Assembly (NCBI RefSeq): GCF_016862675.1
Contig: NZ_BONK01000023.1
Span: 1-34,109 of the forward strand
Origin: Cellulomonas chitinilytica
GTDB lineage: Bacteria; Actinomycetota; Actinomycetes; Actinomycetales; Cellulomonadaceae
Direction of reading: 5' to 3'
DNA: 34,109 nucleotides
The translations under genes were made by a program, and so were the position numbers. Shown piece by piece: positions 14,133 to 21,685 of the stretch (positions are counted from its first letter, which is position 1; every line of letters begins with the position of its first letter). The notes under the pieces are model-generated. The model was not told the DNA's origin and searched no databases. It was given only the letters and a program-made list of their open reading frames with translations.

Positions 14133-15530
14133 ATGACCATCCTCAGCTCCCTCATCGGCTCGGACTACCGTCCGGCCGGCTCGGCCGCCGCCCGCGCGCT
14201 CCAGGACGTCGTGACGGACGTGCACCTGCCCGGCTCGGACCGCTACGCCGCCCTCACCCGCACCAGCAACCTCACGCACGCGATCAGCCCGGTCGCGGTC
14301 GTCGAGGCCCGCAGCCCGATGGACGTGAGCCGCACCCTGCGGCTGGCCGCCGCGTTCGGCACCCCGGTCGCCGTGCAGGGCACCGGCCACGGCGCGACGG
14401 AGGAGATGCGCGACGCGATCCTTGTGCACACGGCCGCGTTCGACGAGGTCACGATCCACCCGCAGGAGCGCTGGGCCCGGGTCGGTGCCGGCGTGAGGTG
14501 GGAGCGGGTGCTGGACGCGTGCGCCCCGCACGGGCTGGCCGCGCTGTGCGGCTCGTCGCCCGACGTCGGCGTCGTCGGGCTGCTCACCGGAGGTGGGCTC
14601 GGCCCGGTGGCCCGGTCGCACGGCCTGTCGTCCGACACGGTCCGCGCGTTCGAGGTCGTCACGGGCGACGGCGTGGTCCGTCGTGTCTCCGCGACCGAGC
14701 ACCCGGACCTGTTCTGGGGGCTGCGCGGCGGCAAGGGGTCCCTCGGCATCGTCACGGCCGTCGAGATCGACCTGGTCGACCTCCCGGAGATCTACGCCGG
14801 CGGTCTGTGGTTCGTCGGCGACGACGTCGACCGGGTGCTGCGCACGTGGGCGGTGTGGTGCGAGCTGCTGCCCGAGGAGGGCACCACGTCGGTGGCCGTC
14901 ATGCGCCTGCCGGACATGGACCCGTTCCCGGAGCCGCTGCGCGGCCGCGTCTCGCTGCACGTCCGGTTCGCCTGGACCGGTGACCCGGGGGTCGGTGCGG
15001 AGATGATCCAGGCGATCCGCTCGGCGGGCGACGCGGTCCTCGACTCCGTCGACGTCATGCCGTACCACGCGCTGGGCGACGTGCACGCCGACCCGGTCGA
15101 CCCGATGCCGCTCCACGAGACCACGATGCTGCTCGACGACCTCGGGCCCGACGGCGTCGAGCGCCTCGTCGAGCTCGTCGGCACGCGGGCGCGGTCCGCG
15201 CAGGCGATGGTCGAGGTCCGTCAGCTCGGCGGGCGTGTCCGCGAGGGTGACGCGTGCGCGTTCGCCCACCGCGACGCCGCGTTCTCGGTCTTCACGATCG
15301 GGCTCATGATCCCGGAGGTCGCCCAGGCGGTCACCCGTGATGCCGTCCGCATCGCCGCCGGTCTGGAGCCCTGGGCCCGGTCGGGGTCGCTGCCGAACTT
15401 CACCGACACGGCCGGACGCGCCTGGGCCGACCGCGTGTTCACCCCGCTCGTCGCCCGCCGGCTGCGCGCCCTGTCGCTCGCGTACGACCCGGCGGGAGTG
15501 CTGCTCGCCGCCCGCGGCGTGCGGTCCTGA
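14133..15530 (+). CDS. FAD-binding oxidoreductase (BBE-like, PCMH type)
   Basis: A 465-residue FAD-linked oxidase of the berberine-bridge-enzyme/6-hydroxynicotine-oxidase superfamily. The N-terminal FAD domain shows PVAVVEARSPMDVSRTLRLA, the pyrophosphate loop VAVQGTGHGA with the histidine expected for covalent 8-alpha FAD attachment (about residue 86), and LCGSSPDVGVVGLLTGGGLG, the second FAD loop (in segments). The substrate-binding domain follows, and the C-terminus RLRALSLAYDPAGVLLA corresponds to the BBE motif, though the usual asparagine-rich YxNYxD strand is not obvious. No signal peptide is seen, so it is cytoplasmic. ATG at 14133 has GAAGGA nine bases upstream. It is monocistronic, between the kinase operon and a terminator. 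The substrate, probably an alcohol or amine, cannot be told. Confidence 0.85.
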   Translation: MTILSSLIGSDYRPAGSAAARALQDVVTDVHLPGSDRYAALTRTSNLTHAISPVAVVEARSPMDVSRTLRLAAAFGTPVAVQGTGHGATEEMRDAILVHTAAFDEVTIHPQERWARVGAGVRWERVLDACAPHGLAALCGSSPDVGVVGLLTGGGLGPVARSHGLSSDTVRAFEVVTGDGVVRRVSATEHPDLFWGLRGGKGSLGIVTAVEIDLVDLPEIYAGGLWFVGDDVDRVLRTWAVWCELLPEEGTTSVAVMRLPDMDPFPEPLRGRVSLHVRFAWTGDPGVGAEMIQAIRSAGDAVLDSVDVMPYHALGDVHADPVDPMPLHETTMLLDDLGPDGVERLVELVGTRARSAQAMVEVRQLGGRVREGDACAFAHRDAAFSVFTIGLMIPEVAQAVTRDAVRIAAGLEPWARSGSLPNFTDTAGRAWADRVFTPLVARRLRALSLAYDPAGVLLAARGVRS

Positions 15531-15572
15531 CACCGCTGCCCCGACGGGCGGCGGTGCCGGAAGGGGGACGGG

Positions 15573-15606
15573 GGAGCCGGGCACGCGGAGGGACGTGCCC
15601 GGCTCC
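15573..15606. terminator. Bidirectional terminator between converging genes
   Basis: A 12-base perfect stem (GGAGCCGGGCAC at 15573-15584, GTGCCCGGCTCC at 15595-15606) with a ten-base loop. It lies 43 bases after the FAD oxidoreductase stop and 86 bases beyond the stop of the minus-strand SipW-type substrate gene. Confidence 0.8.
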
Positions 15607-15691
15607 GCTGTGCGTGGGCCTGTCGCCGTCGCCGTCGACGGTGGCGTCGGCGGCGTCGGCGGGCGCCGGGTACGTCAGGTGCGCGGCGGCG

Positions 15692-16081
15692 TCAGCGGGC
15701 GCAGGGAGCGGTGCGGGGTCGCTGGTGGTTCGGCGTCGGCCCGGTGCGATCGGGTCCGGTGCGGTCCGGTCCGGCGGACGGGCGGGCCGGGGTCGTCGAC
15801 GGGTCGTCGGTCCCGCCCGCCGTAGGGTCGTCGCTCCCGCTCCCCGGACCCGCGGTGGGCTGCCCCGTGCCCGGCGTCGCCCCGGGCGTCGGCGACGCGA
15901 AGTCGTCGGGCGTGCCGACGGTCCCCAGCCCGACCTCGCTCGTGTCCGTGAACTGCGCCGACGTGTGCCCGACCACGGGCCCGACGGCCGCGACCAGGCC
16001 CAGCAGCACGGCGGCACCGAGCCGCGTCCAGCCGGCCCGGTCCGTGAGCCGCGGCGCCCCGTCAGCCGAGGAGAAGCGCAT
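15692..16081 (-). CDS. Short secreted protein with SipW-type signal sequence
   Basis: A 129-residue exported protein. A basic N-terminus is followed by a hydrophobic core (RLGAAVLLGLVAAVGPVV, about residues 20-37) and then TSAQFTDTSEVGLGTVGT, the pattern of SipW-dependent signal sequences, where FTDT follows the cleavage site closely. The remainder is Pro/Thr/Ser/Gly-rich without cysteines, ending in repeated PDRTGP units, and is probably disordered. Its start overlaps the end of the SipW-type peptidase gene by 20 bases, so it is translationally coupled to its likely processing enzyme. It could be a minor fibre component or an anchor-like partner of the TasA-like protein; the C-terminus has no sorting motif. 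The short length and lack of a folded domain leave its function open. Confidence 0.7.
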   Translation of the reverse strand: MRFSSADGAPRLTDRAGWTRLGAAVLLGLVAAVGPVVGHTSAQFTDTSEVGLGTVGTPDDFASPTPGATPGTGQPTAGPGSGSDDPTAGGTDDPSTTPARPSAGPDRTGPDRTGPTPNHQRPRTAPCAR

Positions 16082-16790
16082 CGAGCCGCCGCTCCTCGCT
16101 CTTCTTCGCCCGCCGGGCCCGCCGGCGGGTGTCGCTCATCGACAGCACCTCGAGCGTCGCGAGGCCGACCAGCGGCGGCACGAGCATCACGGCCCGGCCC
16201 GTCGCGGAGCCCGCCCACTGCAGCACCCAGCCCCAGCCGTGGTGCACGCCGAGGATCACCCCGTTGACCCGGGTGTACGGGGTCGCGTTCGGGTCCGGAA
16301 CCGGGTTCGCGTCGCCCTTCGTGATGATGTACTGCCGCATCTCCGGGGCGGACCCGGCGCCGCCGGGCGCGACCATGGTGCCGGTCGTCTCGTCCTGCGT
16401 GAGCACGGGCATGCTGCGCAGCTCGACGATGCGGTGGGTCACGAGCGTCTCGGAGCCGAGCGGCCAGAACGAGACGACCTGACCCACCTTGAGCTGCGAC
16501 GCGTCCGTGATCCGCCGCATCACGACCGCGTCGCCGGCGTCGAACTTCGGCGCCATCGAGCCCGACGTCACCACGAGCAGCCGCTGCTCGTGGGCCTGGA
16601 ACCACAGCGGGACCGCGAGCGACGTCCCGTACGCGAGCCCACCCACCACGACGACGGTCCACAGCGCGACCGACAGGAGCCGGCGCAGCGGCGGCACCGG
16701 GGCGCGGTGCGTCGAGGCGTGCAGCACGGTCGCGTGCTCGACCCGTCGGTCGACGGGTTCGGCACGCTCGCGCCGGGCAGGGCGGATCAT
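16062..16790 (-). CDS. sipW: SipW-type signal peptidase I
   Basis: A 242-residue membrane signal peptidase of the ER/SipW class. One N-terminal helix (about residues 38-62) is followed by VVTSGSMAPKFDAGDAVV with the nucleophile serine (TSGSM), and by THRIVEL, whose histidine replaces the lysine of ordinary bacterial signal peptidases, so a Ser-His mechanism is expected. A second hydrophobic helix near the C-terminus (GRAVMLVPPLVGLATLEVL) leads to a basic tail. Located between a TasA-like gene and a short SipW-type substrate, it very probably cleaves both. The start ATG at 16790 lies in an 11-base tandem duplication that creates a four-codon upstream ORF with an overlapping stop. SipW normally matures TasA-type biofilm fibre proteins. 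Confidence 0.9.
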   Translation of the reverse strand: MIRPARRERAEPVDRRVEHATVLHASTHRAPVPPLRRLLSVALWTVVVVGGLAYGTSLAVPLWFQAHEQRLLVVTSGSMAPKFDAGDAVVMRRITDASQLKVGQVVSFWPLGSETLVTHRIVELRSMPVLTQDETTGTMVAPGGAGSAPEMRQYIITKGDANPVPDPNATPYTRVNGVILGVHHGWGWVLQWAGSATGRAVMLVPPLVGLATLEVLSMSDTRRRARRAKKSEERRLDALLLG

Positions 16791-16802
16791 CGGCGGATCA
16801 TC
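16781..16802 (-). repeat. 11-bp tandem duplication over the sipW start, creating a MIRR micro-ORF
   Basis: GGCGGATCATC (plus-strand reading) occurs twice in perfect tandem at 16781-16791 and 16792-16802. In the gene's sense this places a second ATG 11 bases upstream (16801) in another frame. That frame reads Met-Ile-Arg-Arg-stop, and its TGA (16789-16787) overlaps the true ATG as ATGA. Confidence 0.75.
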
Positions 16803-16820
16803 GGTGGGTCGTGCCTCCGG

Positions 16821-17501
16821 TCAGGACTTGTGGGAGCCGTGAGCCGTCTGCGAGGCGTAGAACTTCAGCGAGACCGCGGTCGCCGTGCCCTGGTAGGCGT
16901 TGTCGTCGTCGGTCGACGGGAACGACACCTTGACGCACAGCGTCTCGGCCTGCGTGGAGCCGAGGACCCGGTTCTTCGCGTTCGACTCGGTCGTGCGGTC
17001 GCCGAACAGGGCGGCCTCCGAGGTGCTCAGGCCGGTGATCGTCGCGAGCGGTGTGGCGCCCGCGGTGTCCGAGGGTGCGCTGCACTGCGCGAGGTCGGCG
17101 TACACGTCGAGCACGAGCCGGTCGGACAGGTGCGCGTCGTCCGCGCCGGTGCCGGCACCGGTCTGCGTGTCCGTGTCCGTCGCGGTGTACGTGACGGCGT
17201 ACCAGTACGAGAGCGTCCCCGCGTTCGTGACGTTGACCGGGGCGACGACCGAGTCGCCGGGCATGAGACCGCCGTCGAGCACGGGCAGCGTCAGCTCGTC
17301 GGTCGTGAGGTCGATCGTCCCGGACGTGATCGCCGAGCCGGTCGTGGCGTTGTCGGTGAACAGCGCCGCCGTCGTCAGCTTCGTGACGCCGACCACCGCG
17401 AGCCCCACGATCACGACCGTCATCCACAGCCTGCGGCGACGCGGTGCGTCTCGTGGCGCAGGCGCGGGGTCGATCATCTCCTGCAGCAGGTCGTCCATCA
17501 C
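16821..17501 (-). CDS. TasA/camelysin-like SipW-dependent secreted protein
   Basis: A 226-residue exported protein of the TasA/CalY type. A basic N-terminus (RRRRLW, about residues 21-26) and a hydrophobic helix lead to LTTAALFTDNATTGSAITSGTIDL (in segments), the hallmark of SipW-dependent proteins in which cleavage precedes FTDN. The mature part has alternating beta-type segments (PVLDGGLMPGDSVVAPVNVTNAGTL and so on) like the TasA jelly-roll, two cysteines (140 and 188 region), and ends QTAHGSHKS. TasA proteins polymerise into extracellular matrix fibres; that this one does is inferred. GTG at 17501 and ATG at 17498 both follow GGAGGAG. sipW follows directly, and a GGDEF-EAL gene lies 115 bases upstream on the same strand. 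Confidence 0.82.
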   Translation of the reverse strand: MMDDLLQEMIDPAPAPRDAPRRRRLWMTVVIVGLAVVGVTKLTTAALFTDNATTGSAITSGTIDLTTDELTLPVLDGGLMPGDSVVAPVNVTNAGTLSYWYAVTYTATDTDTQTGAGTGADDAHLSDRLVLDVYADLAQCSAPSDTAGATPLATITGLSTSEAALFGDRTTESNAKNRVLGSTQAETLCVKVSFPSTDDDNAYQGTATAVSLKFYASQTAHGSHKS

Positions 17502-17546
17502 GGCGGTGTGCTCCTCCGGGCTTCTGGGGTTCGGCGTCGTGCTGCA

Positions 17547-17561
17547 CCGTGAGAATCACGG
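17547..17561. promoter_or_regulatory. Inverted repeat CCGTGA-N3-TCACGG upstream of the TasA-like gene
   Basis: A perfect six-base inverted repeat with a three-base centre sits 46 bases before the TasA-like start. It could be an operator or a small leader hairpin. No terminator hairpin for the upstream GGDEF-EAL gene is visible in the 115-base gap, so read-through into the TasA module is possible. Confidence 0.4.
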
Positions 17562-17616
17562 CACATCGGTGGTTATCGGCAGGTGGAACGGGGGACTTGA
17601 GCGATCTGCACGATTT

Positions 17617-19857
17617 TCATTGATGGGGTTCGGTGCCGGCGGTTCGCGGCCCTCGTCCCGACGTCGCCGAGCCTCGCGTTCCCGTCCCGGCGCCGGTCCG
17701 ACCGGGGCCGACGGGGGCTCCCGCCGTGGCCGGCGGTCGCGGCCGGCGGGGCCGCGGGACGTCGCTCAGCGTGGGCAGCAGGGCCGCGGGGAGGGCCGGC
17801 GAGTACCAGAAGCCCTGTGCCTGGTCGACGCCGAGGCGGCGCAGCGCGGTCGCCGTCTCCTGGTCCTCGACGCCCTCGGCGACGACGCGCAGGTCGAACG
17901 AGTGCGCGAGGTCGACCATCGCCTGGACGACGACCTCGGAGCCGGCCCGCCCGCCGTCGCGCAGGTCCGAGACGAACAGCCGGTCGATCTTGAGCTCGTC
18001 GACGGGCAGGTCCCGCATCTGCGCGATCGAGGTGTTCCCGATGCCGAAGTCGTCGATCGCGACCTTGACCCCGATGCTGCCGAGCCTCTTCAGCACCGGC
18101 ACGACACGCGACGGGTCCGCCACGAGCGCCGTCTCGGTGATCTCGACCTCGAGCAGCTCCGGCGGCACGCCGTGCCGTTCGAGCAGGCCCTCGATGACGT
18201 CGACGACCGTCGACGACGTGACGTCGTGCGCGGACAGGTTCACGGCCACCGGCGTGACGCGCCCCTCGTCCCGCCACCGGGCGAGCTGGGCGACCGCCTG
18301 CGACAGCGCGAACCGGGTGACGTCGTGGATGAGGCCGGACTGCTCCGCGAGCGGGATGAACATGCCGGGCGCGAGCAGGCCGCGGGTGGGGTGCCGCCAG
18401 CGCATGAGCGCCTCCAGGCCGACGATCCTGCCGCTGCCCAGGTCGACCTTCGGCTGGTAATGCATCTCGAGCTGGGGCTCGGTGTCGGGCTCGGGGTCGA
18501 GCGCGTGGTGCAGGTCGCCGAGCAGCACCAGGCGCGCGGGCGACGAGTCGTCCTCGTCGGCCGAGTACACCGACACGCCCGTCCGGTGGTGCTTCGCGGC
18601 GTACATCGCGACGTCGGCGGTCCGCATCAGCGACGACGAGTCGTGCGCGTGGTCCGGCAGGCACGCGACGCCGACGGACGTCTCCACGTGCAGCGACAGC
18701 TCGCCGAGCGTGAACGGCGGCACGAACAGCGCCCGGACGCGGCGCGCGAGCCGCTCCGCGTTCGCGACCGAGCGCACGTCGGGCAGCAGGATCGCGAACT
18801 CGTCGCCCCCGAGCCGGGCCACGACGTCCTCGTCGCGCAGCGCGCCACGCAGCCGTTCGGCGACCTGCTCGAGCAGCTCGTCACCGCGGTCGTGGCCGAG
18901 CGAGTCGTTGATGTCCTTGAAGCGGTCGATGTCGAGCAGCACGAGGCCGACCCGTGAGCCGTCCTCGTGCGCGGCGGTGACGGTGCGCCGCATCCGCTCG
19001 GCGAGCAGGCGCCGGTTCGGCAGCCCGGTGAGGGAGTCGAGCAGTGCGAGCCGGGCGTTCTCGAGAGCCGTCGACTGCAGCCGGCGCGACGTCGTGAAGA
19101 CCGTGCGGAACAGCAGGAGCCACAGCGCCACGAGCCCGCCGCCGACGACGAGCCCGACCGTGCGGACCGCGTCCGAGAGCGCGGCCTCCGTCTCGGTGTG
19201 GTCGAGCAGGATCTCCGCGGCGCCGACCACCGCGCCCGGCGCCGGCTCGTCGGCCGCCGCGGTGCCACCGCCCGCGGCGACGGTCGCTGCGGCGTCGCCC
19301 GTCGTGCCGGCTGCGCCCGTCGTGCCGTCGGCCGCGACCGACGCCCGCGGGCCTGCCGTGTCGGACGCGCGGACCGGCACGTACACGTCGAGCACCTGAC
19401 GCTGCATCGTGGACGCCGCGCCGCCCGGCACGTCGTGGTCGCGCAGGTCGACGAGCACCTCGGCGTCCGCGGAGCCCGAGCGCTGGACGTGCGCGAAGCG
19501 GTCGTTGTCGGGGAAGCCGGGCCGCGCGCCCGTCGTCGAGGAGTACATGAGCGTGCCGGTCGCGCTCCACAGCCGGACCTCGACGAGCCGGTCGCCGAAC
19601 CCCGTCGCCGCGTAGTCGATCCGCGCCTGCTCCTCGGGGGACACGAGCCCGTCGGCGAACGCGTCGGTGGGCACGGAGCCGACGGTGTAGGCCGTGAGCG
19701 TCTCCGCCGACGCCGTCCCGTCGCGCAGCGCCTGCCCGCGCATCACGTTCGACGTCACCCACACGAGGGCGCAGCCGAGCGCGGCCATCGCGACGACGGA
19801 CACGACGGCGAAGTAGCGCGTCAATGACCAGCGTCGGCGAGCAGCGGACGACGGCAC
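17617..19857 (-). CDS. Membrane GGDEF-EAL protein (c-di-GMP cyclase/phosphodiesterase)
   Basis: A 746-residue membrane protein. Helices at about residues 13-36 and 234-253 bracket an extracytoplasmic sensor region of about 200 residues with an Ala/Thr/Gly-rich stretch (165-208). The cytoplasmic part has a GGDEF domain with the intact GGDEF site (350-354) and an inhibitory-site RDED (341-344) exactly five residues before it, then an EAL domain with EALMRW (482-487), VNLSAHD, EITE, DDFGIGN, KIDR, AEGVED and QGFWYS, i.e. all metal and catalytic residues. Both synthesis and hydrolysis of c-di-GMP are therefore possible. The C-terminal 50 residues are Pro/Arg/Gly-rich. Start is GTG 19857 with GAGGTG upstream. 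It precedes the TasA-sipW genes on the same strand, suggesting a link between c-di-GMP and matrix production. Confidence 0.92.
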   Translation of the reverse strand: MPSSAARRRWSLTRYFAVVSVVAMAALGCALVWVTSNVMRGQALRDGTASAETLTAYTVGSVPTDAFADGLVSPEEQARIDYAATGFGDRLVEVRLWSATGTLMYSSTTGARPGFPDNDRFAHVQRSGSADAEVLVDLRDHDVPGGAASTMQRQVLDVYVPVRASDTAGPRASVAADGTTGAAGTTGDAAATVAAGGGTAAADEPAPGAVVGAAEILLDHTETEAALSDAVRTVGLVVGGGLVALWLLLFRTVFTTSRRLQSTALENARLALLDSLTGLPNRRLLAERMRRTVTAAHEDGSRVGLVLLDIDRFKDINDSLGHDRGDELLEQVAERLRGALRDEDVVARLGGDEFAILLPDVRSVANAERLARRVRALFVPPFTLGELSLHVETSVGVACLPDHAHDSSSLMRTADVAMYAAKHHRTGVSVYSADEDDSSPARLVLLGDLHHALDPEPDTEPQLEMHYQPKVDLGSGRIVGLEALMRWRHPTRGLLAPGMFIPLAEQSGLIHDVTRFALSQAVAQLARWRDEGRVTPVAVNLSAHDVTSSTVVDVIEGLLERHGVPPELLEVEITETALVADPSRVVPVLKRLGSIGVKVAIDDFGIGNTSIAQMRDLPVDELKIDRLFVSDLRDGGRAGSEVVVQAMVDLAHSFDLRVVAEGVEDQETATALRRLGVDQAQGFWYSPALPAALLPTLSDVPRPRRPRPPATAGAPVGPGRTGAGTGTRGSATSGRGPRTAGTEPHQ

Positions 19858-20157
19858 GCAGCACCTCGGGATGGACGGATGGGGCGCGCCGGGGCGGCAT
19901 GCGCTACGGCGAAGGGTAGGCGGTCAACATGGGAACTCACGACATTCCAGGTCAGAGTGCCGCGTGCCGGACTTTCCCGGGGTGCGACGCGCCGTAGCGC
20001 GGTCGGTCGCGCGTCCAGGAGGGAGCCGGGAGGCAGCCGGGAGTGAGCGGGGAGGTCGCTGAAGCGGGTCCCCGGAGAGATCCGCGAGAGGCCCGGGACC
20101 AGCACCTGGGAACGGCGGGCGCGTGTGCGATGTTGCAGCGACACGAAGGAGGTTCCG
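19858..20157. promoter_or_regulatory. Divergent intergenic region with a leader hairpin before msrB
   Basis: This 300-base spacer separates the divergent GGDEF-EAL and msrB genes and contains no convincing gene. At 20067-20100 GGTCCC and GGGACC enclose 22 bases, extended inward by a GG/CC pair across one mismatch, a possible leader hairpin about 60 bases before msrB. GAAGGAGG just before 20158 is the msrB ribosome site. I see no known riboswitch consensus. Confidence 0.4.
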
Positions 20158-20574
20158 ATGACCTACGAGGTGACCAAGTCCGACGAGCAGTGGCGGCTCG
20201 AGCTCGAGCCGCAGGAGTTCGCGGTGCTGCGCCAGGCCGGCACCGAGCGCCCCTGGACGGGGGCCCTGCTCGATGAGAAGCGCGAGGGCGTGTACCGCTG
20301 TCGCGCGTGCGGCCACGAGCTGTTCCGCTCGGACACCAAGTTCGACTCGCACTGCGGGTGGCCGAGCTTCTTCTCGCCGCTCGCGGGCGACCGTGTGGAG
20401 CTGCTCACCGACCGGAGCCTGGGCATGGTCCGGACGGAGGTGCGGTGCGCGCGGTGCGGGTCGCACCTGGGGCACGTGTTCGACGACGCGCCGCAGACGC
20501 CGACGGGCGACCGGTTCTGCATGAACTCGGTGAGCCTGACGTTCGAGCCGGCGGCCGCTGCGCCGGAGGTGTGA
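20158..20574 (+). CDS. msrB: Peptide-methionine (R)-S-oxide reductase MsrB
   Basis: A 138-residue MsrB, which reduces methionine-R-sulfoxide in proteins. The structural zinc is held by CRAC (Cys48, Cys51) and CARC (Cys97, Cys100). The active-site cysteine is Cys121 in RFCMNSVSL, and Cys66 in SHCGWPSF is in the position of a resolving cysteine. Length is standard. The ATG at 20158 follows AAGGAGG by six bases. The gene is monocistronic, ended by a hairpin at 20590-20612, and diverges from the GGDEF-EAL gene. It is a cytoplasmic repair enzyme; nothing links it to its neighbours. Confidence 0.97.
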   Translation: MTYEVTKSDEQWRLELEPQEFAVLRQAGTERPWTGALLDEKREGVYRCRACGHELFRSDTKFDSHCGWPSFFSPLAGDRVELLTDRSLGMVRTEVRCARCGSHLGHVFDDAPQTPTGDRFCMNSVSLTFEPAAAAPEV

Positions 20575-20589
20575 CTCGACGGTGCCGGT

Positions 20590-20612
20590 GCCGTCACCAC
20601 GCCGGTGACGGC
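20590..20612 (+). terminator. msrB terminator hairpin
   Basis: GCCGTCACC (20590-20598) pairs perfectly with GGTGACGGC (20604-20612) around a five-base loop, 16 bases after the msrB stop. Confidence 0.8.
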
Positions 20613-20623
20613 GCCGCACGGGT

Positions 20624-20635
20624 GTGAGCGCTCAC
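20624..20635. promoter_or_regulatory. LacI-family-operator-like palindrome GTGAGCGCTCAC
   Basis: A perfect 12-base palindrome centred on GCGC, preceded by T, resembling LacI/GalR-family operators of the type TGxGAGCGCTCxCA found in actinobacteria such as CelR sites. It lies 127 bases before the NERD-like gene and just after the msrB terminator. No LacI-type regulator is in the window. Confidence 0.4.
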
Positions 20636-20650
20636 CTGCGGAGCGGCCGT

Positions 20651-20694
20651 CTCGAACCGATTCGAGGCGGGTCGGCGTGTCGTCACCCGACACG
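20651..20694. repeat. Two further inverted repeats upstream of the NERD-like gene
   Basis: CTCGAA-N4-TTCGAG at 20651-20666 and CGTGTCG-N5-CGACACG at 20676-20694 are perfect inverted repeats. The first resembles a LexA box but has 14 rather than 16 bases between outer TCGA arms, so I do not call it one. Together with 20624-20635 they make a cluster of three palindromes in 70 bases. Confidence 0.5.
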
Positions 20695-20749
20695 CTGACA
20701 CTCGGCGTCCAGATGGTTGACATGACTGAAGTGCCGGCCGCGACCTGCC

Positions 20750-20755
20750 GATAAT
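20750..20755 (+). promoter_or_regulatory. -10 element GATAAT of a probable leaderless transcript
   Basis: GATAAT ends six bases before the GTG at 20762, so transcription should begin at or next to the start codon, a common arrangement in actinobacteria. A TTGACA at 20717-20722 is 27 bases away, too far to be its -35. Confidence 0.5.
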
Positions 20756-20761
20756 GCCTGC

Positions 20762-21685
20762 GTGGAAGAGGTCCTGACGGTACGCAGGTGGAGGCGCTAC
20801 GGCGCCGACCGTCTGTTCGTCACGGAGGAGACCGGCGCACGGCTCGGGTCGGTGGACCTGCAGTCCGGAGAGGTCGTCGCGGACGACCCCGAGCGCGAGG
20901 CCGGCCTGCGCCGCGCCGCCCAGGCCTGGCTCCGCACCGACGCGCGCGCCGACGTGACCGAGCTCGTGCTGCCCGTGCCGACCACTGCGCCCGACGCGCT
21001 CGACGAGCTGGACGAGGCGGCGCTGCAGGCATGGCTCGGCCCCGACTCCCGCGACGTGCCTGACGACCGCTACCGCACGGGGCGCGGCAGCTCGCTCCGG
21101 ACCCGTCTCGACCGGTTGACCGAGGAGGGGTGGGAGGTCGTCCGCGACGTCCCGCTCGGCCGTCAGGGCGACGTCGTCGAGCACCTGCTCATCGGCCCCG
21201 GCGGCATCTTCACCGTCGGGGAGCGGCGCGACGCCGGACGGGCGTGCCCGACCGACCGCCCGGCGGACGGCGCGGCCGACACCGCCGGCCCGTCGGCCGG
21301 CTCCCCGGCCGACCTCTCGGACACCTGCTCCGAGACCACGTCCGGGGCTCCCACACCGACGGAGGCCGCACCGTCCGTCGTCGTGGACGGCCGGCAGATG
21401 GTCGTCGACGGGACCCCCGTCGCGGCCCTCCGCGTCGCGCGGCTCGAGGCGGCCCGCGTGCACGGTCTCCTGGTCGCGGCCGCCATCTCGGGCATCAGCG
21501 TCCGCGGCGTCGTCGTCGTGCAGGGCGACCTCCAGGTCGTGGGGCCCGCCGGGCAGGACGACCCGCTCGTCGTGCACCGCAGCGACGTGCCCGGCGTGTT
21601 CCGCCGGATGCCCGCGCGGCTGGACCCCGCCCGGGTCCACGCGATCGCCCAGATCGCCCGCCGCCGCCGCACCTGGTCCCACTGA
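20762..21685 (+). CDS. NERD-like (nuclease-related) domain protein
   Basis: A 307-residue protein with a probable NERD-type domain. The central segment WEVVRDVPLGRQGDVVEHLLIGPGGIFTV (about residues 123-151) matches the core of actinobacterial NERD proteins, where an Asn/Asp-His-x-x-Ile-Gly-Pro-x-Gly-Ile strand forms the nuclease-like fold. The usual catalytic lysine pair after FTV is replaced by ERRD, so activity is doubtful. An Ala/Thr/Pro-rich insert (155-205) follows, then a second folded part (VVVDGRQMVVDGTPVAALRVARLEAARVH in segments; VRGVVVVQGDLQVVGPAG) that may complete the fold. The GTG start 20762 has no ribosome site but lies six bases after GATAAT. The last codons and stop are duplicated downstream. 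Function unknown. Confidence 0.65.
   Translation: MEEVLTVRRWRRYGADRLFVTEETGARLGSVDLQSGEVVADDPEREAGLRRAAQAWLRTDARADVTELVLPVPTTAPDALDELDEAALQAWLGPDSRDVPDDRYRTGRGSSLRTRLDRLTEEGWEVVRDVPLGRQGDVVEHLLIGPGGIFTVGERRDAGRACPTDRPADGAADTAGPSAGSPADLSDTCSETTSGAPTPTEAAPSVVVDGRQMVVDGTPVAALRVARLEAARVHGLLVAAAISGISVRGVVVVQGDLQVVGPAGQDDPLVVHRSDVPGVFRRMPARLDPARVHAIAQIARRRRTWSH

Noticed and set aside
20651..20666. CTCGAA-N4-TTCGAG as a second LexA box
   Set aside because: The spacing between the TCGA arms is two bases shorter than in the SOS box, and the GTTC half-site context is missing.
20717..20755. TTGACA with GATAAT as a sigma-70-type promoter pair
   Set aside because: The spacing is 27 bases, far beyond 16-19; only the GATAAT next to the start codon was kept.
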